Below, piece by piece: positions 17,587-27,475 of a stretch of DNA of 64,000 bases. The notes beneath the pieces are model-generated. The model saw only the letters and a list, made by a program, of their open reading frames with translations, had not been told where the DNA came from and did not search any database. The stretch is taken from the NCBI RefSeq assembly GCF_002483235.1, contig NZ_DLHN01000009.1:1-64000 (forward strand), written 5' to 3'. The DNA is from Pedobacter glucosidilyticus (GTDB taxonomy: Bacteria; Bacteroidota; Bacteroidia; Sphingobacteriales; Sphingobacteriaceae). Numbering within the stretch: the first letter of the stretch is position 1; every line of letters starts with the position of its first letter. The position numbers and the translations under genes are program-made.

Positions 17587-19746
17587 ATGATTAATAAATG
17601 CACCTACTTCTTGGTTTTGATAAGCTTTTTTAATACTGCATCAGCACAAGAAAAAAATATAGAAAGAAAAATAGATAGCCTGATTTCTTTGATGACACTT
17701 GAAGAAAAAGTAGGGATGATTCATGCTAATTCTTCTTTTACCTCTGGCGGAGTTCCGCGTTTGGGTATTCCAGAACTGATAACTTCTGATGGCCCACACG
17801 GAGTAAGGGTAGAACATGGCAGAGATTGGGATTATACCAATGATAACGTAGATGATGCAGGTACTTATCTGCCAACCGGAATTGGGCTTGCAGCTACTTG
17901 GAATACCAAATTGGGTTACGAATTTGGAAAAGTATTAGCTAATGAAGCCAAAGCAAGAGGAAAAGATGTGATTTTGGGTCCAGGAGTCAACATTATTAGA
18001 ACACCTTTAAACGGAAGGAATTTTGAGTATTTAAGTGAAGATCCTTATTTAAATGCCCGTATGGCTGTTGGTTATATCAAAGGTGTACAAGACCAAGGCA
18101 TATCTGCCAGTGTAAAGCATTACATTGCCAACAACCAAGAAAAAGACAGAAATACCATAGATGTAAATATGAGCGATAGAGCTTTACATGAAATTTATTT
18201 ACCGGGTTTTAAGGCTGCTGTTTTAGAAGGCGATGTAAATACGGTAATGGGTTCTTACAATAAATTTAGAGGGCAGTGGGCGGCTCAAAACCACTATTTA
18301 ATCAATCAGATTTTAAAAGGACAATGGGGCTTTAAAGGGGTATTGATAAGTGATTGGGGAGCTATACATAACACCATGGAAGCCTTATACAATGGTACGG
18401 ATATAGAGTTTGGCTCTGAGTTTACTTTACCTAAAGGGGCAGGTTATAATGATTTCTTCTTAGCAGATACCGTAATTAGTTTAGTTAAGGATAAAAAAGT
18501 ACCTGTAGCTATTATTGATGAAAAGGTAAGGCGCATTTTAAGAATCATGTATAAAACCAATATGTTGGAGAATGCTAAACGTACACCGGGTGCATTTGCT
18601 ACACCAGCACATTTTAAAAAAGCCCTAGAAATTGCAGAAGAGTCTATTGTGCTTTTAAAAAATGAGAATAACATTTTGCCTTTAAATGCAAAGAAAATTA
18701 AAACTATTGCAGTTATCGGACTTAATGCAAAACGTCCGCATGCTTTTGGTGGAGGTAGCTCTCATGTTAAAGCAAAATATGAGATTACTCCCTTACAAGG
18801 TATAGAGAAATATTTTGCTGGTAAAGCAAAAGTAGTTTATGCTGATGGTTATGAAATCAAAAGAGGTGCTGCAGCTAACCCTCAGTTAATTAATGAAGCG
18901 GTTAAGTTAGCAGCAAACGCAGACCAAGTAATTTTTGTAGGAGGCTGGCATCACGGTTATGATTATACCAAATGGGAAGAAAAAGCTTACGATACCGAAG
19001 GGGAAGATAAACCCGATATGAAATTGCCATCCGGACAAGATGACCTGATTAAAGCACTATTAAAAGTAAAACCAAATACCATCAATATCATGATGGGAGG
19101 CGGTCCTGTTGATATGTCTGCTTGGATTAAGGATGCCGCCGTAGTTGTACAAGCGTGGTACCCTGGTATGGAGGGTGGTACAGCTTTAGCCAACATCATT
19201 TTTGGTAAAACAAATCCATCGGGTAAGCTTCCAGTAACTTTTCCAGTAAAGTTAGAAGACTCTCCGGCACATAAACTAGCTGCCTACCCAGGTACAAATG
19301 GTGTAACCTATTATAGCGAGGATATATTTGTTGGTTATAGATATTTTGATACCTATCAGGTAAAACCACAATTTGCTTTTGGCCATGGTTTGTCTTATAC
19401 TCAATTTAAATATGATGATATAAAGGTATTGGTACAGCCAGATAGCACCATAAAAATTACTTTTAATTTAAAAAATACAGGTAAAAAAGCAGGTTATGAA
19501 ACCACTCAATTATATGTTGCAGCACTTAACCCAACCATAGCAAGACCTGTAAAAGAGCTAAAAGGCTTTGAAAAAATTTGGTTAAAACCAGGCGAATCTA
19601 AACAGGTTTCTATGTCTTGTAGTTTAGAGGCTTTTAAATATTTTGATGAAAAAAAATCAAATTGGACTTTAGCAAAAGGAAATTATCAAATATTAATAGG
19701 CGCTTCTAGTACAGATATTAAACTTAGCGGAGATCTGAAGTTTTAG
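17587..19746 (+). CDS. GH3 beta-glycosidase, secreted
   Basis: The protein has 719 residues, with a signal peptide ending near FNTASAQ. It has a GH3 barrel with RLGIPELITSDGPHGVR and KHYIANNQE, nucleophile D256 in LISDWG, then the GH3 alpha/beta sandwich, and a C-terminal fibronectin-III-like domain (ending GASSTDIKLSGDLKF). The LISDWG form and overall order match beta-glucosidases and related exo-acting enzymes. It is placed in the periplasm by its Sec signal. Third in the operon after ALDH (19 nt gap) and 28 nt ahead of a second GH3 gene, it likely trims non-fucose residues from imported oligosaccharides. Confidence 0.9.
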   Translation: MINKCTYFLVLISFFNTASAQEKNIERKIDSLISLMTLEEKVGMIHANSSFTSGGVPRLGIPELITSDGPHGVRVEHGRDWDYTNDNVDDAGTYLPTGIGLAATWNTKLGYEFGKVLANEAKARGKDVILGPGVNIIRTPLNGRNFEYLSEDPYLNARMAVGYIKGVQDQGISASVKHYIANNQEKDRNTIDVNMSDRALHEIYLPGFKAAVLEGDVNTVMGSYNKFRGQWAAQNHYLINQILKGQWGFKGVLISDWGAIHNTMEALYNGTDIEFGSEFTLPKGAGYNDFFLADTVISLVKDKKVPVAIIDEKVRRILRIMYKTNMLENAKRTPGAFATPAHFKKALEIAEESIVLLKNENNILPLNAKKIKTIAVIGLNAKRPHAFGGGSSHVKAKYEITPLQGIEKYFAGKAKVVYADGYEIKRGAAANPQLINEAVKLAANADQVIFVGGWHHGYDYTKWEEKAYDTEGEDKPDMKLPSGQDDLIKALLKVKPNTINIMMGGGPVDMSAWIKDAAVVVQAWYPGMEGGTALANIIFGKTNPSGKLPVTFPVKLEDSPAHKLAAYPGTNGVTYYSEDIFVGYRYFDTYQVKPQFAFGHGLSYTQFKYDDIKVLVQPDSTIKITFNLKNTGKKAGYETTQLYVAALNPTIARPVKELKGFEKIWLKPGESKQVSMSCSLEAFKYFDEKKSNWTLAKGNYQILIGASSTDIKLSGDLKF

Positions 19747-19774
19747 GAAATATCATCAGCATATTAAATAAGGT

Positions 19775-22171
19775 ATGAATATTAAAGTGTTTTACATCAG
19801 TGTATTTTTTTGCTTGGGGCAGATAAATTTTTCTTTTTCGCAAAAGGCTAAAATTTATCATCAAGGATGGATAGATTTTAATAAAAATGGAATTAAAGAC
19901 ATCTATGAAGACCCAAAGCAAGATATAGATAGCCGTATTAACGATTTGCTGTCGAAAATGACATTAGAAGAAAAAACAAACCAATGTGCAACTTTATATG
20001 GCTATAAAAGGGTTTTAAAAGACGAACTTCCAACAGCAGCATGGCAAAATGAAATCTGGAAAGATGGTATTGCCAATATAGATGAACATTTAAATGGTTT
20101 AAAGCCTACACAGTTTTCTTTTCCTTATACCAAACATATCGAGGCAAAAAATACCGTTCAACGCTGGTTTGTAGAGCAAACAAGATTGGGTATCCCGGTT
20201 GATTTTACCAATGAAGGGATACACGGTTTAAACCATGATAAAGCCACTCCTCTACCTGCACCTATTGCTATTGGTAGCACTTGGAATAAAGCCCTCATTA
20301 AACAAGCAGGGCAAATAGTAGGTAAAGAAGGTAAAGCTTTAGGATATACCAATATTTATGCACCTATACTTGATTTAGCCAGAGACCCAAGATGGGGAAG
20401 AGTTGTGGAATGTTATGGAGAAGACCCTTTTTTAGTAGCCGAGTTAGGTAAGCAAATGGTTTTGGGAATACAAGCTCAAGGCCTTGCTTCAACCCTAAAA
20501 CACTACGCAGTTTATAGTATACCCAAGGGCGGAAGAGATGGAGACGCTAGAACAGACCCACATGTGGCACCAAGAGAATTACATCAAATCCATCTTTATC
20601 CATTTAAAAGAGTTATTAAAGAAGCAAAGCCTTGGGGGGTAATGAGTAGTTATAACGATTGGGATGGTGTACCTGTAAGTGCCAGTACTTATTTCCTTAC
20701 AGATTTACTAAGAAAAGAATATGGTTTTAAAGGTTATGTAGTATCTGATAGTGAAGCTATAGAGTTTGTAGATACCAAACACAGGGTTGCCAATGGCTAT
20801 AAAGATGGTGTGAGACAAGTAGCCGAAGCAGGAATGAATGTAAGAACGCATTTTACACCGCCACAAGATTATATCTTGCCATTAAGAGAACTGGTAAAAG
20901 AGGGTAAACTTTCTTTAGCAACTTTAGACAGAAATGTAGCCGATGTATTAAGAGTTAAATTTAACTTAGGCTTGTTTGATAAGCCTTTTGTAGAAGATAC
21001 AAAGCAAGCAGTCAAAATTGTGAATGATTTGGCTGCTCAAAATTTTGCTGAGGATATAGCAAAGCAATCTTTAGTACTTTTAAAAAACGACAAAAACTTA
21101 TTGCCCCTACAATTAAAAAATCTTAAAAATATTTTAGTTACAGGTCCTTTGGCCATAGATAAAACAGTTTATATCAGTAGGTATGGGCCACAAAAATTAA
21201 ATGTAACATCAGTTTTAGAGGGTATACAAAATTACGTTGGTCAACAAGCAAAGGTATCTTTTGCCAAAGGTTGCGAGGTTATAGATGAAAACTGGCCCGA
21301 GAGTGAAATTATTCCTCAAAAAATTACCAAAGCAGAGCAAGCCGGTATAGATGAAGCAGTAAAACAAGCTCAAGCAGCAGATGTTATTATTGCCGTTTTA
21401 GGTGAAGATGAAATTAGGGTAGGAGAAAGTAGGTCTAGAACTAGCTTAGGTTTACCCGGTAAACAATTACAATTATTACAAGCCTTACAAGAAACTGGTA
21501 AGCCTATAGTTCTGGTACTGATAAACGGAAGACCTCTAACCATTAATTGGGAGAATAAATATATTCCGGCAATTTTAGAAGCCTGGTTTCCTAATACCAG
21601 CGGGCCAAAAGCTATTGCAAAAACTCTTTTTGGAGATTATAATCCAGGCGGTAAACTTACAGTAACCTTTCCTAAAAGTGTAGGGCAAATAGAGTATAAT
21701 TTCCCTTTCAAACCTGGCTCACATGCTGGGCAGCCAAGTGAAGGCCCAAATGGTTTTGGAAGTACTGCCGTTGAAGGGGCGCTATATCCCTTTGGTTACG
21801 GCTTAAGTTATACCACTTTTGCATATAGCAATTTAAAAATTTCGCCAACAGAACAAAACAAAGCTGGTTTAATAAACATTTCTTTTGATGTTAAAAACAC
21901 AGGTAAATATGATGGAGACGAGATTGTACAGTTGTATATTAAAGATGTGGTAAGCAGTGTTACTACCTACGATAGCCAATTAAGAGGTTTTGAACGTATA
22001 AATCTTAAAATTGGCGAAACTAAAACCATTAACTTTACTTTACAGCCAGATGATTTAGCTTTGTTAGACAAAAACATGAATTGGACGGTAGAGCCCGGTA
22101 AATTTGAGGTACGCATAGGCAGTAGCTCAGAGAATATTCAATTAAAAGGTAGTTTTAATATCAAAGAATAA
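19775..22171 (+). CDS. GH3 beta-glycosidase of the beta-xylosidase/glucosidase type, secreted
   Basis: The protein has 798 residues, with a signal peptide ending near INFSFSQ. A WIDFNKNGIKDIYEDP segment follows, a short N-terminal extension common in Bacteroidota GH3 enzymes. The barrel contains DFTNEGIHGLNH, RDPRWGRVVECYGEDP and nucleophile D325 in VVSDSEAI. A Ser follows the Asp here, whereas the neighbour has Trp, so substrates probably differ. The C-terminal fibronectin-III-like domain is complete. It shares an operon with the previous GH3 gene and is clearly not a recent duplicate, given different lengths and active-site surroundings. Confidence 0.9.
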   Translation: MNIKVFYISVFFCLGQINFSFSQKAKIYHQGWIDFNKNGIKDIYEDPKQDIDSRINDLLSKMTLEEKTNQCATLYGYKRVLKDELPTAAWQNEIWKDGIANIDEHLNGLKPTQFSFPYTKHIEAKNTVQRWFVEQTRLGIPVDFTNEGIHGLNHDKATPLPAPIAIGSTWNKALIKQAGQIVGKEGKALGYTNIYAPILDLARDPRWGRVVECYGEDPFLVAELGKQMVLGIQAQGLASTLKHYAVYSIPKGGRDGDARTDPHVAPRELHQIHLYPFKRVIKEAKPWGVMSSYNDWDGVPVSASTYFLTDLLRKEYGFKGYVVSDSEAIEFVDTKHRVANGYKDGVRQVAEAGMNVRTHFTPPQDYILPLRELVKEGKLSLATLDRNVADVLRVKFNLGLFDKPFVEDTKQAVKIVNDLAAQNFAEDIAKQSLVLLKNDKNLLPLQLKNLKNILVTGPLAIDKTVYISRYGPQKLNVTSVLEGIQNYVGQQAKVSFAKGCEVIDENWPESEIIPQKITKAEQAGIDEAVKQAQAADVIIAVLGEDEIRVGESRSRTSLGLPGKQLQLLQALQETGKPIVLVLINGRPLTINWENKYIPAILEAWFPNTSGPKAIAKTLFGDYNPGGKLTVTFPKSVGQIEYNFPFKPGSHAGQPSEGPNGFGSTAVEGALYPFGYGLSYTTFAYSNLKISPTEQNKAGLINISFDVKNTGKYDGDEIVQLYIKDVVSSVTTYDSQLRGFERINLKIGETKTINFTLQPDDLALLDKNMNWTVEPGKFEVRIGSSSENIQLKGSFNIKE

Positions 22172-22187
22172 GACAAATAGGTGAAAA

Positions 22188-23576
22188 ATGAGGTGCAAAA
22201 TATATTTAAGCGTTATTGTTCTTTTGCTTACATATCAGGCTGCTGCACAGCGTAAACAAAATCGGAAAGGTAATAATGAAATAGGCAATGTTTTTAAAAA
22301 TGACATTACTGTACCCTCTAAATTTTACATGCTATCGGGTATTCAAAACGATTTATTTGTTGAGCCTATCATCAAAAGATGGAGACCCTACGATGATGTG
22401 GTGAGGTTTTCTGGTACAGCCAATTACAGCAGAAGGCTACAAAGGGTAGCGAGTATCGTTAACCCTATAGATAGTACCAGTATTATTTTTAATTTAATTA
22501 ATACCCAAAATTTTGATACGCTAAAATCTATCAAAACAACCCTATCAGTTGCCCAGCCAGGGGTAGGTAATGATAGTGTCAAGGTTTCCATTATTGGTGA
22601 TAGCTTTACCAATGGCGCTTTTTTTAAAGATGCCTTATTGATAAAAGGTTATGTACCTAAAATTAAACTGATAGGTTTAAGGGATGTAATTGGCTTTAAA
22701 GGGCAATTTGATGAGGGACGTGGTGGGTGGACATTGAAACGCTATTTTTCTCCATCTACGGATAGAATAGAACCTTATAATGGTTTTTGGCAGCCGCATG
22801 CAAATTATAAATATTGGGGAGCAACACATTTTTGGCAATTGGCAAATGCAATAAGCCAACAACCAGATGCAAACTGGACCGTTGAAGAAACCTATTATGC
22901 TGGTAGATATGCTACCCAAGCTTTAAAATTTGATGCTAAAACTGGGTTAAAAATAAATCCTCAACCCGATGATATCATGTTTGATAACGAAACATGTTAT
23001 TTCATAAAATTTAATGGAAAAAACTGGGAAAAAGTACGCTACGAGGATTTTGATTGGGCTTTTAATTATCCTAAATATTTAAAAATGTGGAATTTAGAAA
23101 CCCCGCAAATTCTAGCAGAGTTCTTAGGTTTAAATGATTTTAGAGATGTACCTCAGGTTAGTCAGATTGATTTTTCTGAGTGGAATAATCAAATATTAGC
23201 TTTAAAAAAATCTTATCAGGAAGCAGCTCCTCAGGGTAAATTTGTGCTCATGATACCAGCCTCAACCTGTGGTTTATTAGATAATACCGCTGGCGATTTT
23301 ACCATCAAACAAAATGCAGCGATGTGGGAGTTAAGAAAAAATATCATCAATAATTTTGATCATTGTGAAGAAGAAGGTATTTATATAGTTGATGCCGGTA
23401 TAGCCATAGATGGGGTAAACGGGTATGATTATACGCAAGATACTACCTATACTAAACCTTTTGCATCTTACCAAGGGAAAAATTATTTTGAGGTACAAAC
23501 CAAAAACCCTCATCCTTACAGCAATTACGCTACCATGGGTTTATCTTTAGCGGCTTTTATACAAAGGTTTAGATAG
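22188..23576 (+). CDS. Secreted SGNH-hydrolase-like protein
   Basis: The protein has 462 residues, with a signal peptide ending near TYQAAAQ. A basic linker (RKQNRKGN) and about 110 residues of beta-rich sequence precede an SGNH domain. SIIGDSFTNG provides the nucleophile Ser, DEGRGGWT the Gly block, EFLGLNDF the Asn block, and KNPHPYSNYATMG the His block. It differs strongly from the SGNH protein at 13933. It is last in the operon (16 nt after GH3) and is probably a carbohydrate O-deacetylase, which together with the CE1-like enzyme suggests a heavily esterified substrate. Confidence 0.72.
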   Translation: MRCKIYLSVIVLLLTYQAAAQRKQNRKGNNEIGNVFKNDITVPSKFYMLSGIQNDLFVEPIIKRWRPYDDVVRFSGTANYSRRLQRVASIVNPIDSTSIIFNLINTQNFDTLKSIKTTLSVAQPGVGNDSVKVSIIGDSFTNGAFFKDALLIKGYVPKIKLIGLRDVIGFKGQFDEGRGGWTLKRYFSPSTDRIEPYNGFWQPHANYKYWGATHFWQLANAISQQPDANWTVEETYYAGRYATQALKFDAKTGLKINPQPDDIMFDNETCYFIKFNGKNWEKVRYEDFDWAFNYPKYLKMWNLETPQILAEFLGLNDFRDVPQVSQIDFSEWNNQILALKKSYQEAAPQGKFVLMIPASTCGLLDNTAGDFTIKQNAAMWELRKNIINNFDHCEEEGIYIVDAGIAIDGVNGYDYTQDTTYTKPFASYQGKNYFEVQTKNPHPYSNYATMGLSLAAFIQRFR

Positions 23577-23675
23577 TAAGGTTTTGTTCATCCCAAACAA
23601 AAATAACCCACATAAAATCTCTGCAAATAGCACTCTTTTTTAACAAGATATTTCTGTTTTCTTATACCTCAAAAG

Positions 23676-23795
23676 GAGCTGTCTTACGTAAATCACCACT
23701 TTGTATCCTTAAGCAGAGTCGAAGCCTTCTTCAACTCTGCTCAGGATAACAACTAAAGTCTGATCAATGCGACAAATAAGATTTTTGAGAATCTT
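23676..23795. repeat. Degenerate copy of an intergenic palindromic repeat
   Basis: It lies between convergent genes (23576 and 23801). Phrases such as AGCTGTCTTACGTAAATCAC, CACTTTGTA and GAGTCGAAGCCTTCTT match the better-preserved element at 54282-54416. The inner arms AGCAGAGT (23712-23719) and ACTCTGCT (23734-23741) can fold. It may act as a shared terminator. The rest of the 224-bp gap shows nothing else. Confidence 0.65.
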
Positions 23796-23800
23796 CTATT

Positions 23801-25834
23801 TTATTTACTCTTTTTCAATAAAATCATAGAGCTGAAAGGCTTTAAAATAATAGAGGCATCAACTTTTTCGCCGTTAGGGTAATAATAAATAGCGGTGTCT
23901 AAAGTATAAGTTTTATCCTCTTTAGTATCGTTTACAATAATCTCTGCTTCGGCGTTTTTTGCCCAATCGGTTAATGCAGTAACAGCTTTGCTATTTTCTT
24001 CTTGTTGATAAAAATTACGCCATTGCTCAAAAGTAAGATGCAATTTAGCATGCTCTGGTATTTGCTTGGTTTCAAAATAAATAGGTGTACTCGACTTGGT
24101 GTTGATATAAGTATTATGATCAAATTTACCAACCTGAAAAACTGGGCCTATAAAATTTTTCAAACTAAGTGCTTTTTGCGAAGGCTTATTGCTGGCAATG
24201 ACATTTCCAGTATTTACGCAATCAAAAATTTTCCCAAGATTTCCCCACTCTGCATAGCCCAGTCCTTCTTGGCAATTAAATACATGGTTGCCAATAAAGC
24301 TATTTTTAAAAGAAGCATCGTTATTAACCATACCAGATGCGCCTGTGCTAATAATCGTATTATTAATGACTGTAACATCATTAGAGTTATTATCTAAATA
24401 AATCCCAAAAGCTAAATTAGGATTATCAGGAGTAGCCTCACTATCTCCAATGCTGTAGCGTACAATGTTATTTCTAAAAATAGAATGATGAGTAGCGCTA
24501 GGTTGGGCGCCATAACAATATAAATTTGCCCCGTCATTTAAAGTTAAACTGCAATAATCAATGATATTATATTCAACCAAATTATTGTAACCATCAACCC
24601 TGATACCATTATAGCCACAGCTATCTACCTTATTATAACTTACTACATTATGGTGTGCAAAAGTATTATCTATAGTTTTTTTTCGCTCGGTATTATAAAT
24701 AAGAATACCTGTTGCGCCGTTTACTCCAGTAAAGCCTTGAGCTCTAACCAGCCCAATACGCCTTACAATATTATCAGAAATAGTGAGATTATTGGGTTCT
24801 AAGGCAGAAATACCTTTTCCAAGGATATCTGTAATGCTATTCCCTTTGATGTTGCAGTAAGAAGATGCGCTATCCAATAAAATGCCCGCTCCATGTATAT
24901 TTTTAAATTGATTATCCAATACCTGAATATTTGATACATGCCAACCACTGCCAACACCTGCTTTTTCATATTGTTCAAATGCAATATCTTTAACAATAAT
25001 GTTTTTAATATGATGATTAATAAAAACACCATAATGTTGGGTTACTGCCTTAATATTTTTTGGCGATTTACCTGCTGGCAATTGCACCATTAACTTGTTG
25101 TTTTTCCAGCTCCATTCAAAAGCGGTATCTATCATTTGTGGTAAGCCTTCTAAATAAAAGCCATAACCTGCCTTAAACTCATACAAAGAGGTTTGTCCGT
25201 TTTTGGTCCTTTCAAAAAAACTTTTATCAATAAAATACCTGTCTTGTGGGCCCTGTATCACTAATGATTTCTTGTATTTGGCAACAGTTCTGGTTTCATA
25301 AACCCAATCAATGGTGCGTACTCTTAAAATAGCATCGTTCCAATAGCCATCTGGTTCCTGAAGACTTAAAGCACTTAAAGAATCTTTGCCAAATCCCTTA
25401 TCTATTTTTAAAAAACCTTTATTGGGATATCTGGCAGGTGTAAACCTAAAATTGTTTTCAAAAACATCATAAATCTTAGTATTGATGTAAGCTTCATAAA
25501 TATTGTTTCCTACGGCTTTCCAGTTATGGATGGCTGTAGAACCTGTAAAAATAGGTTTTTCGCCCTGGCCATAAGCCGTAATTACAATAGGCTTATTTGT
25601 AGAGCCAGATTGCTTAATATCTAGCATCCCTGTAAAGGTATCGCCTCTTTTAAAGAACAAGGTATCGCCCGGTTGTAGTTTAAGATTTTTTAATCGGTTT
25701 AAAGTTTTCCAGGCGGATGCAGGCGATTTCCCATTAGCTTTATCATTTCCAGATTCAGAAAAGTAAAAGTTTCTGGCATAAGTAAAGTTGTAAATAAAAC
25801 ATACAAAGAAAATTGCTAAGACTAATTTTTTCAT
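23801..25834 (-). CDS. Secreted right-handed beta-helix protein, possibly GH141-like
   Basis: The protein has about 677 residues from the ATG at 25834. An upstream TTG would add a non-signal extension. A signal peptide MKKLVLAIFFVCFIYNFTYA precedes NFYFSESGNDKANGKSPASAW, the usual opening of beta-helix carbohydrate-active proteins. Residues about 270-560 are repeating short strands with Asn ladders (IVRRIG, NNIVRYS, NNTIIST). The N-terminal part contains NNFRFTPARYPNKG. Right-handed beta-helix fucosidases (GH141) and polysaccharide lyases share this layout. Placement beside GH29/GH95 makes GH141 attractive but unproven. It has its own candidate promoter of the locus type. Confidence 0.6.
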   Translation of the reverse strand: MKKLVLAIFFVCFIYNFTYARNFYFSESGNDKANGKSPASAWKTLNRLKNLKLQPGDTLFFKRGDTFTGMLDIKQSGSTNKPIVITAYGQGEKPIFTGSTAIHNWKAVGNNIYEAYINTKIYDVFENNFRFTPARYPNKGFLKIDKGFGKDSLSALSLQEPDGYWNDAILRVRTIDWVYETRTVAKYKKSLVIQGPQDRYFIDKSFFERTKNGQTSLYEFKAGYGFYLEGLPQMIDTAFEWSWKNNKLMVQLPAGKSPKNIKAVTQHYGVFINHHIKNIIVKDIAFEQYEKAGVGSGWHVSNIQVLDNQFKNIHGAGILLDSASSYCNIKGNSITDILGKGISALEPNNLTISDNIVRRIGLVRAQGFTGVNGATGILIYNTERKKTIDNTFAHHNVVSYNKVDSCGYNGIRVDGYNNLVEYNIIDYCSLTLNDGANLYCYGAQPSATHHSIFRNNIVRYSIGDSEATPDNPNLAFGIYLDNNSNDVTVINNTIISTGASGMVNNDASFKNSFIGNHVFNCQEGLGYAEWGNLGKIFDCVNTGNVIASNKPSQKALSLKNFIGPVFQVGKFDHNTYINTKSSTPIYFETKQIPEHAKLHLTFEQWRNFYQQEENSKAVTALTDWAKNAEAEIIVNDTKEDKTYTLDTAIYYYPNGEKVDASIILKPFSSMILLKKSK

Positions 25835-25879
25835 CGTTAATGGATAAAAGAAGATATATTTAATAAAGGTTATACAAAA

Positions 25880-25935
25880 CAAATTTAAAGCTATAGCTAT
25901 GCAGTATATTCACTGAAATTGACATTTTCTTAAAC
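25880..25935 (-). promoter_or_regulatory. Candidate activator site plus perfect -7 box for the beta-helix gene
   Basis: Reading the minus strand, GTTTAAGAAAATGTCAATTT starts at 25935. TAAATTTG, a perfect TAnnTTTG box, starts exactly 48 bp downstream at 25887. There is no -33 TTTG. The leader to the ATG at 25834 is about 40 nt. Confidence 0.65.
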
Positions 25936-25972
25936 TTTTCTACATGATACATGCTCATAAATAGTATATCTA

Positions 25973-26028
25973 GTTTAAACTTTAGATAAAATAGTTTAAA
26001 ATAAATTTATAGCTTTTGATTTCTTTTA
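25973..26028 (+). promoter_or_regulatory. Weak candidate copy of the locus promoter for the M20 gene
   Basis: GTTTAAACTTTAG starts at 25973 and TTCTTTTA starts 48 bp later at 26021. Only the GTTTAA half and the G at position 13 match well, and the box is poor. It is listed because the spacing agrees with the other copies. TAGCTTTT (26010-26017) is an alternative -7 box. Confidence 0.25.
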
Positions 26029-26044
26029 CTGTAAATATAAGGAG

Positions 26045-27472
26045 ATGAAATTAGCTAGTTTATTATTGTTTACGATTATTAGTCAACTTGCTATAGCGCA
26101 ATATAAGCAAGCCGAGCGTCTTAAAAATCAATCGAGTTTAGATATTGATAAAAATTTTTCTATTTATAAAGCCGATGCTTTACAAATCTATCATCATGCT
26201 GAATTAGGCTATCAAGAATATAAAAGTAGCGCTTTATTAAAAGATAGGTTAAGAAATAATGGTTTTGTTATTGATACAGTTTTACAAATGCCTACTGCTT
26301 TTGTAGCTAGCTATGGTAGTGGTAAACCCGTTATCGCAATTTTAGCTGAGTATGATGCTTTACCCGGTTTCTCACAGCAGGTAAGTACGGTAAAGCAGCC
26401 CAATCCTAAGCAAAGCAACGGGCATGCCTGTGGGCATCATTTATTTGGTGTAGGTAGTGTGGCCGCGGGTATAGAAATTAAAAAACTGATAGCCCAAGGT
26501 AAGTTAAAAGGTACTATAAAAATTTATGGATGCCCAGCAGAAGAAGGGGGAAGCGGTAAAGTTTACTTAGTTAGAGATGGTTTTTTTAAAGATGTTGATG
26601 TAGCCTTGCATTGGCATCCATCCGCCAGAAACAGGGTTATTACTACCGATGCTTTAGCAAACATCTCTGCTAAATTTAGATTTAAGGGCGTTTCTTCTCA
26701 TGCGTCTGCATCTCCACAAAGAGGTAGGAGTGCTTTAGATGGCGTTGAAGCTATGAATTTTATGGTGAATATGATGCGTGAACATATCCCTCAAGAAGCA
26801 AGAATACATTACATCATCACAGATGGTGGTAAAGCCCCTAACGTAGTTCCAGATTTTGCAGAGGTATATTATTATGTTAGGCATCCTGATAAAGAGCAAG
26901 CAAGAGAATTATTTAACCGTGTGGTATCTTGTGCAAAAGGTGCAGCCCTAGGTACTGAAACTTCCGTTGAACATGAAATTATTGGCGGTACGCATGATTT
27001 ACTTCTGAATATCAGTTTGGCAAAGCTGATGTATAAAAATCTGGAAATGATAGGAGGAATTAATTATACAACAACTGAATTTTCTTTTGCTCAAGAGCTA
27101 TCAAAAACCTTAAATAGAGAATTAATTGTGCCTACTCAAGTAGAAACATTTTCTTTATTAAAAGAAAGTACCAATGGCAGTACCGATGTAGGAGATGTGA
27201 GTTATACCATACCCACTGTAGGTGTAAATACGGCAACTTGGGTGCCTGGCGTTGCTGCACACAGTTGGCAGGCAGTGGCTTGCGGAGGTACTGATATTGC
27301 TATAAAAGGAACTGTAAATGCCATAAAAACAATGGTTTATACGGCTATAGATTTATATACGCAACCCAAGCATATAGAAGCTGCTAAGTTAGAATTTAAT
27401 CATGCGCTTAAAAATTATCAATACAAACCCTTATTAGGTGATAGAGCGCCTGCATTAAATTATAGAGACTAA
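26045..27472 (+). CDS. Secreted M20-family amidohydrolase (AbgB-like)
   Basis: The protein has 475 residues, with a signal peptide ending near SQLAIAQ. It is an M20 zinc hydrolase with a dimerisation insert. AILAEYDALPG, NGHACGHHLFG, GCPAEEGGSGK and ALHWHP supply the metal and catalytic residues. RFKGVSSHASASPQRGRSALDGVE is the conserved start of the insert. Family members cut acylated amino acids or p-aminobenzoyl-glutamate. Here the protein is exported, which is unusual for AbgB-like enzymes. Inside a glycan locus it might remove N-acyl or amino-acid substituents from sugars, but that is inference. It is divergent from the beta-helix gene. Confidence 0.75.
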   Translation: MKLASLLLFTIISQLAIAQYKQAERLKNQSSLDIDKNFSIYKADALQIYHHAELGYQEYKSSALLKDRLRNNGFVIDTVLQMPTAFVASYGSGKPVIAILAEYDALPGFSQQVSTVKQPNPKQSNGHACGHHLFGVGSVAAGIEIKKLIAQGKLKGTIKIYGCPAEEGGSGKVYLVRDGFFKDVDVALHWHPSARNRVITTDALANISAKFRFKGVSSHASASPQRGRSALDGVEAMNFMVNMMREHIPQEARIHYIITDGGKAPNVVPDFAEVYYYVRHPDKEQARELFNRVVSCAKGAALGTETSVEHEIIGGTHDLLLNISLAKLMYKNLEMIGGINYTTTEFSFAQELSKTLNRELIVPTQVETFSLLKESTNGSTDVGDVSYTIPTVGVNTATWVPGVAAHSWQAVACGGTDIAIKGTVNAIKTMVYTAIDLYTQPKHIEAAKLEFNHALKNYQYKPLLGDRAPALNYRD

Positions 27473-27475
27473 TGT

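Noticed and set aside
19775..22171. Recent tandem duplication of GH3 genes
   Set aside because: The two proteins differ in length, N-terminal extension and nucleophile neighbourhood (SDWG versus SDSE), so they are old paralogues.
23652..23800. Riboswitch or structured RNA between 23576 and 23801
   Set aside because: The region is between gene 3' ends and matches the palindromic repeat at 54282, so it is better explained as a repeat or terminator.
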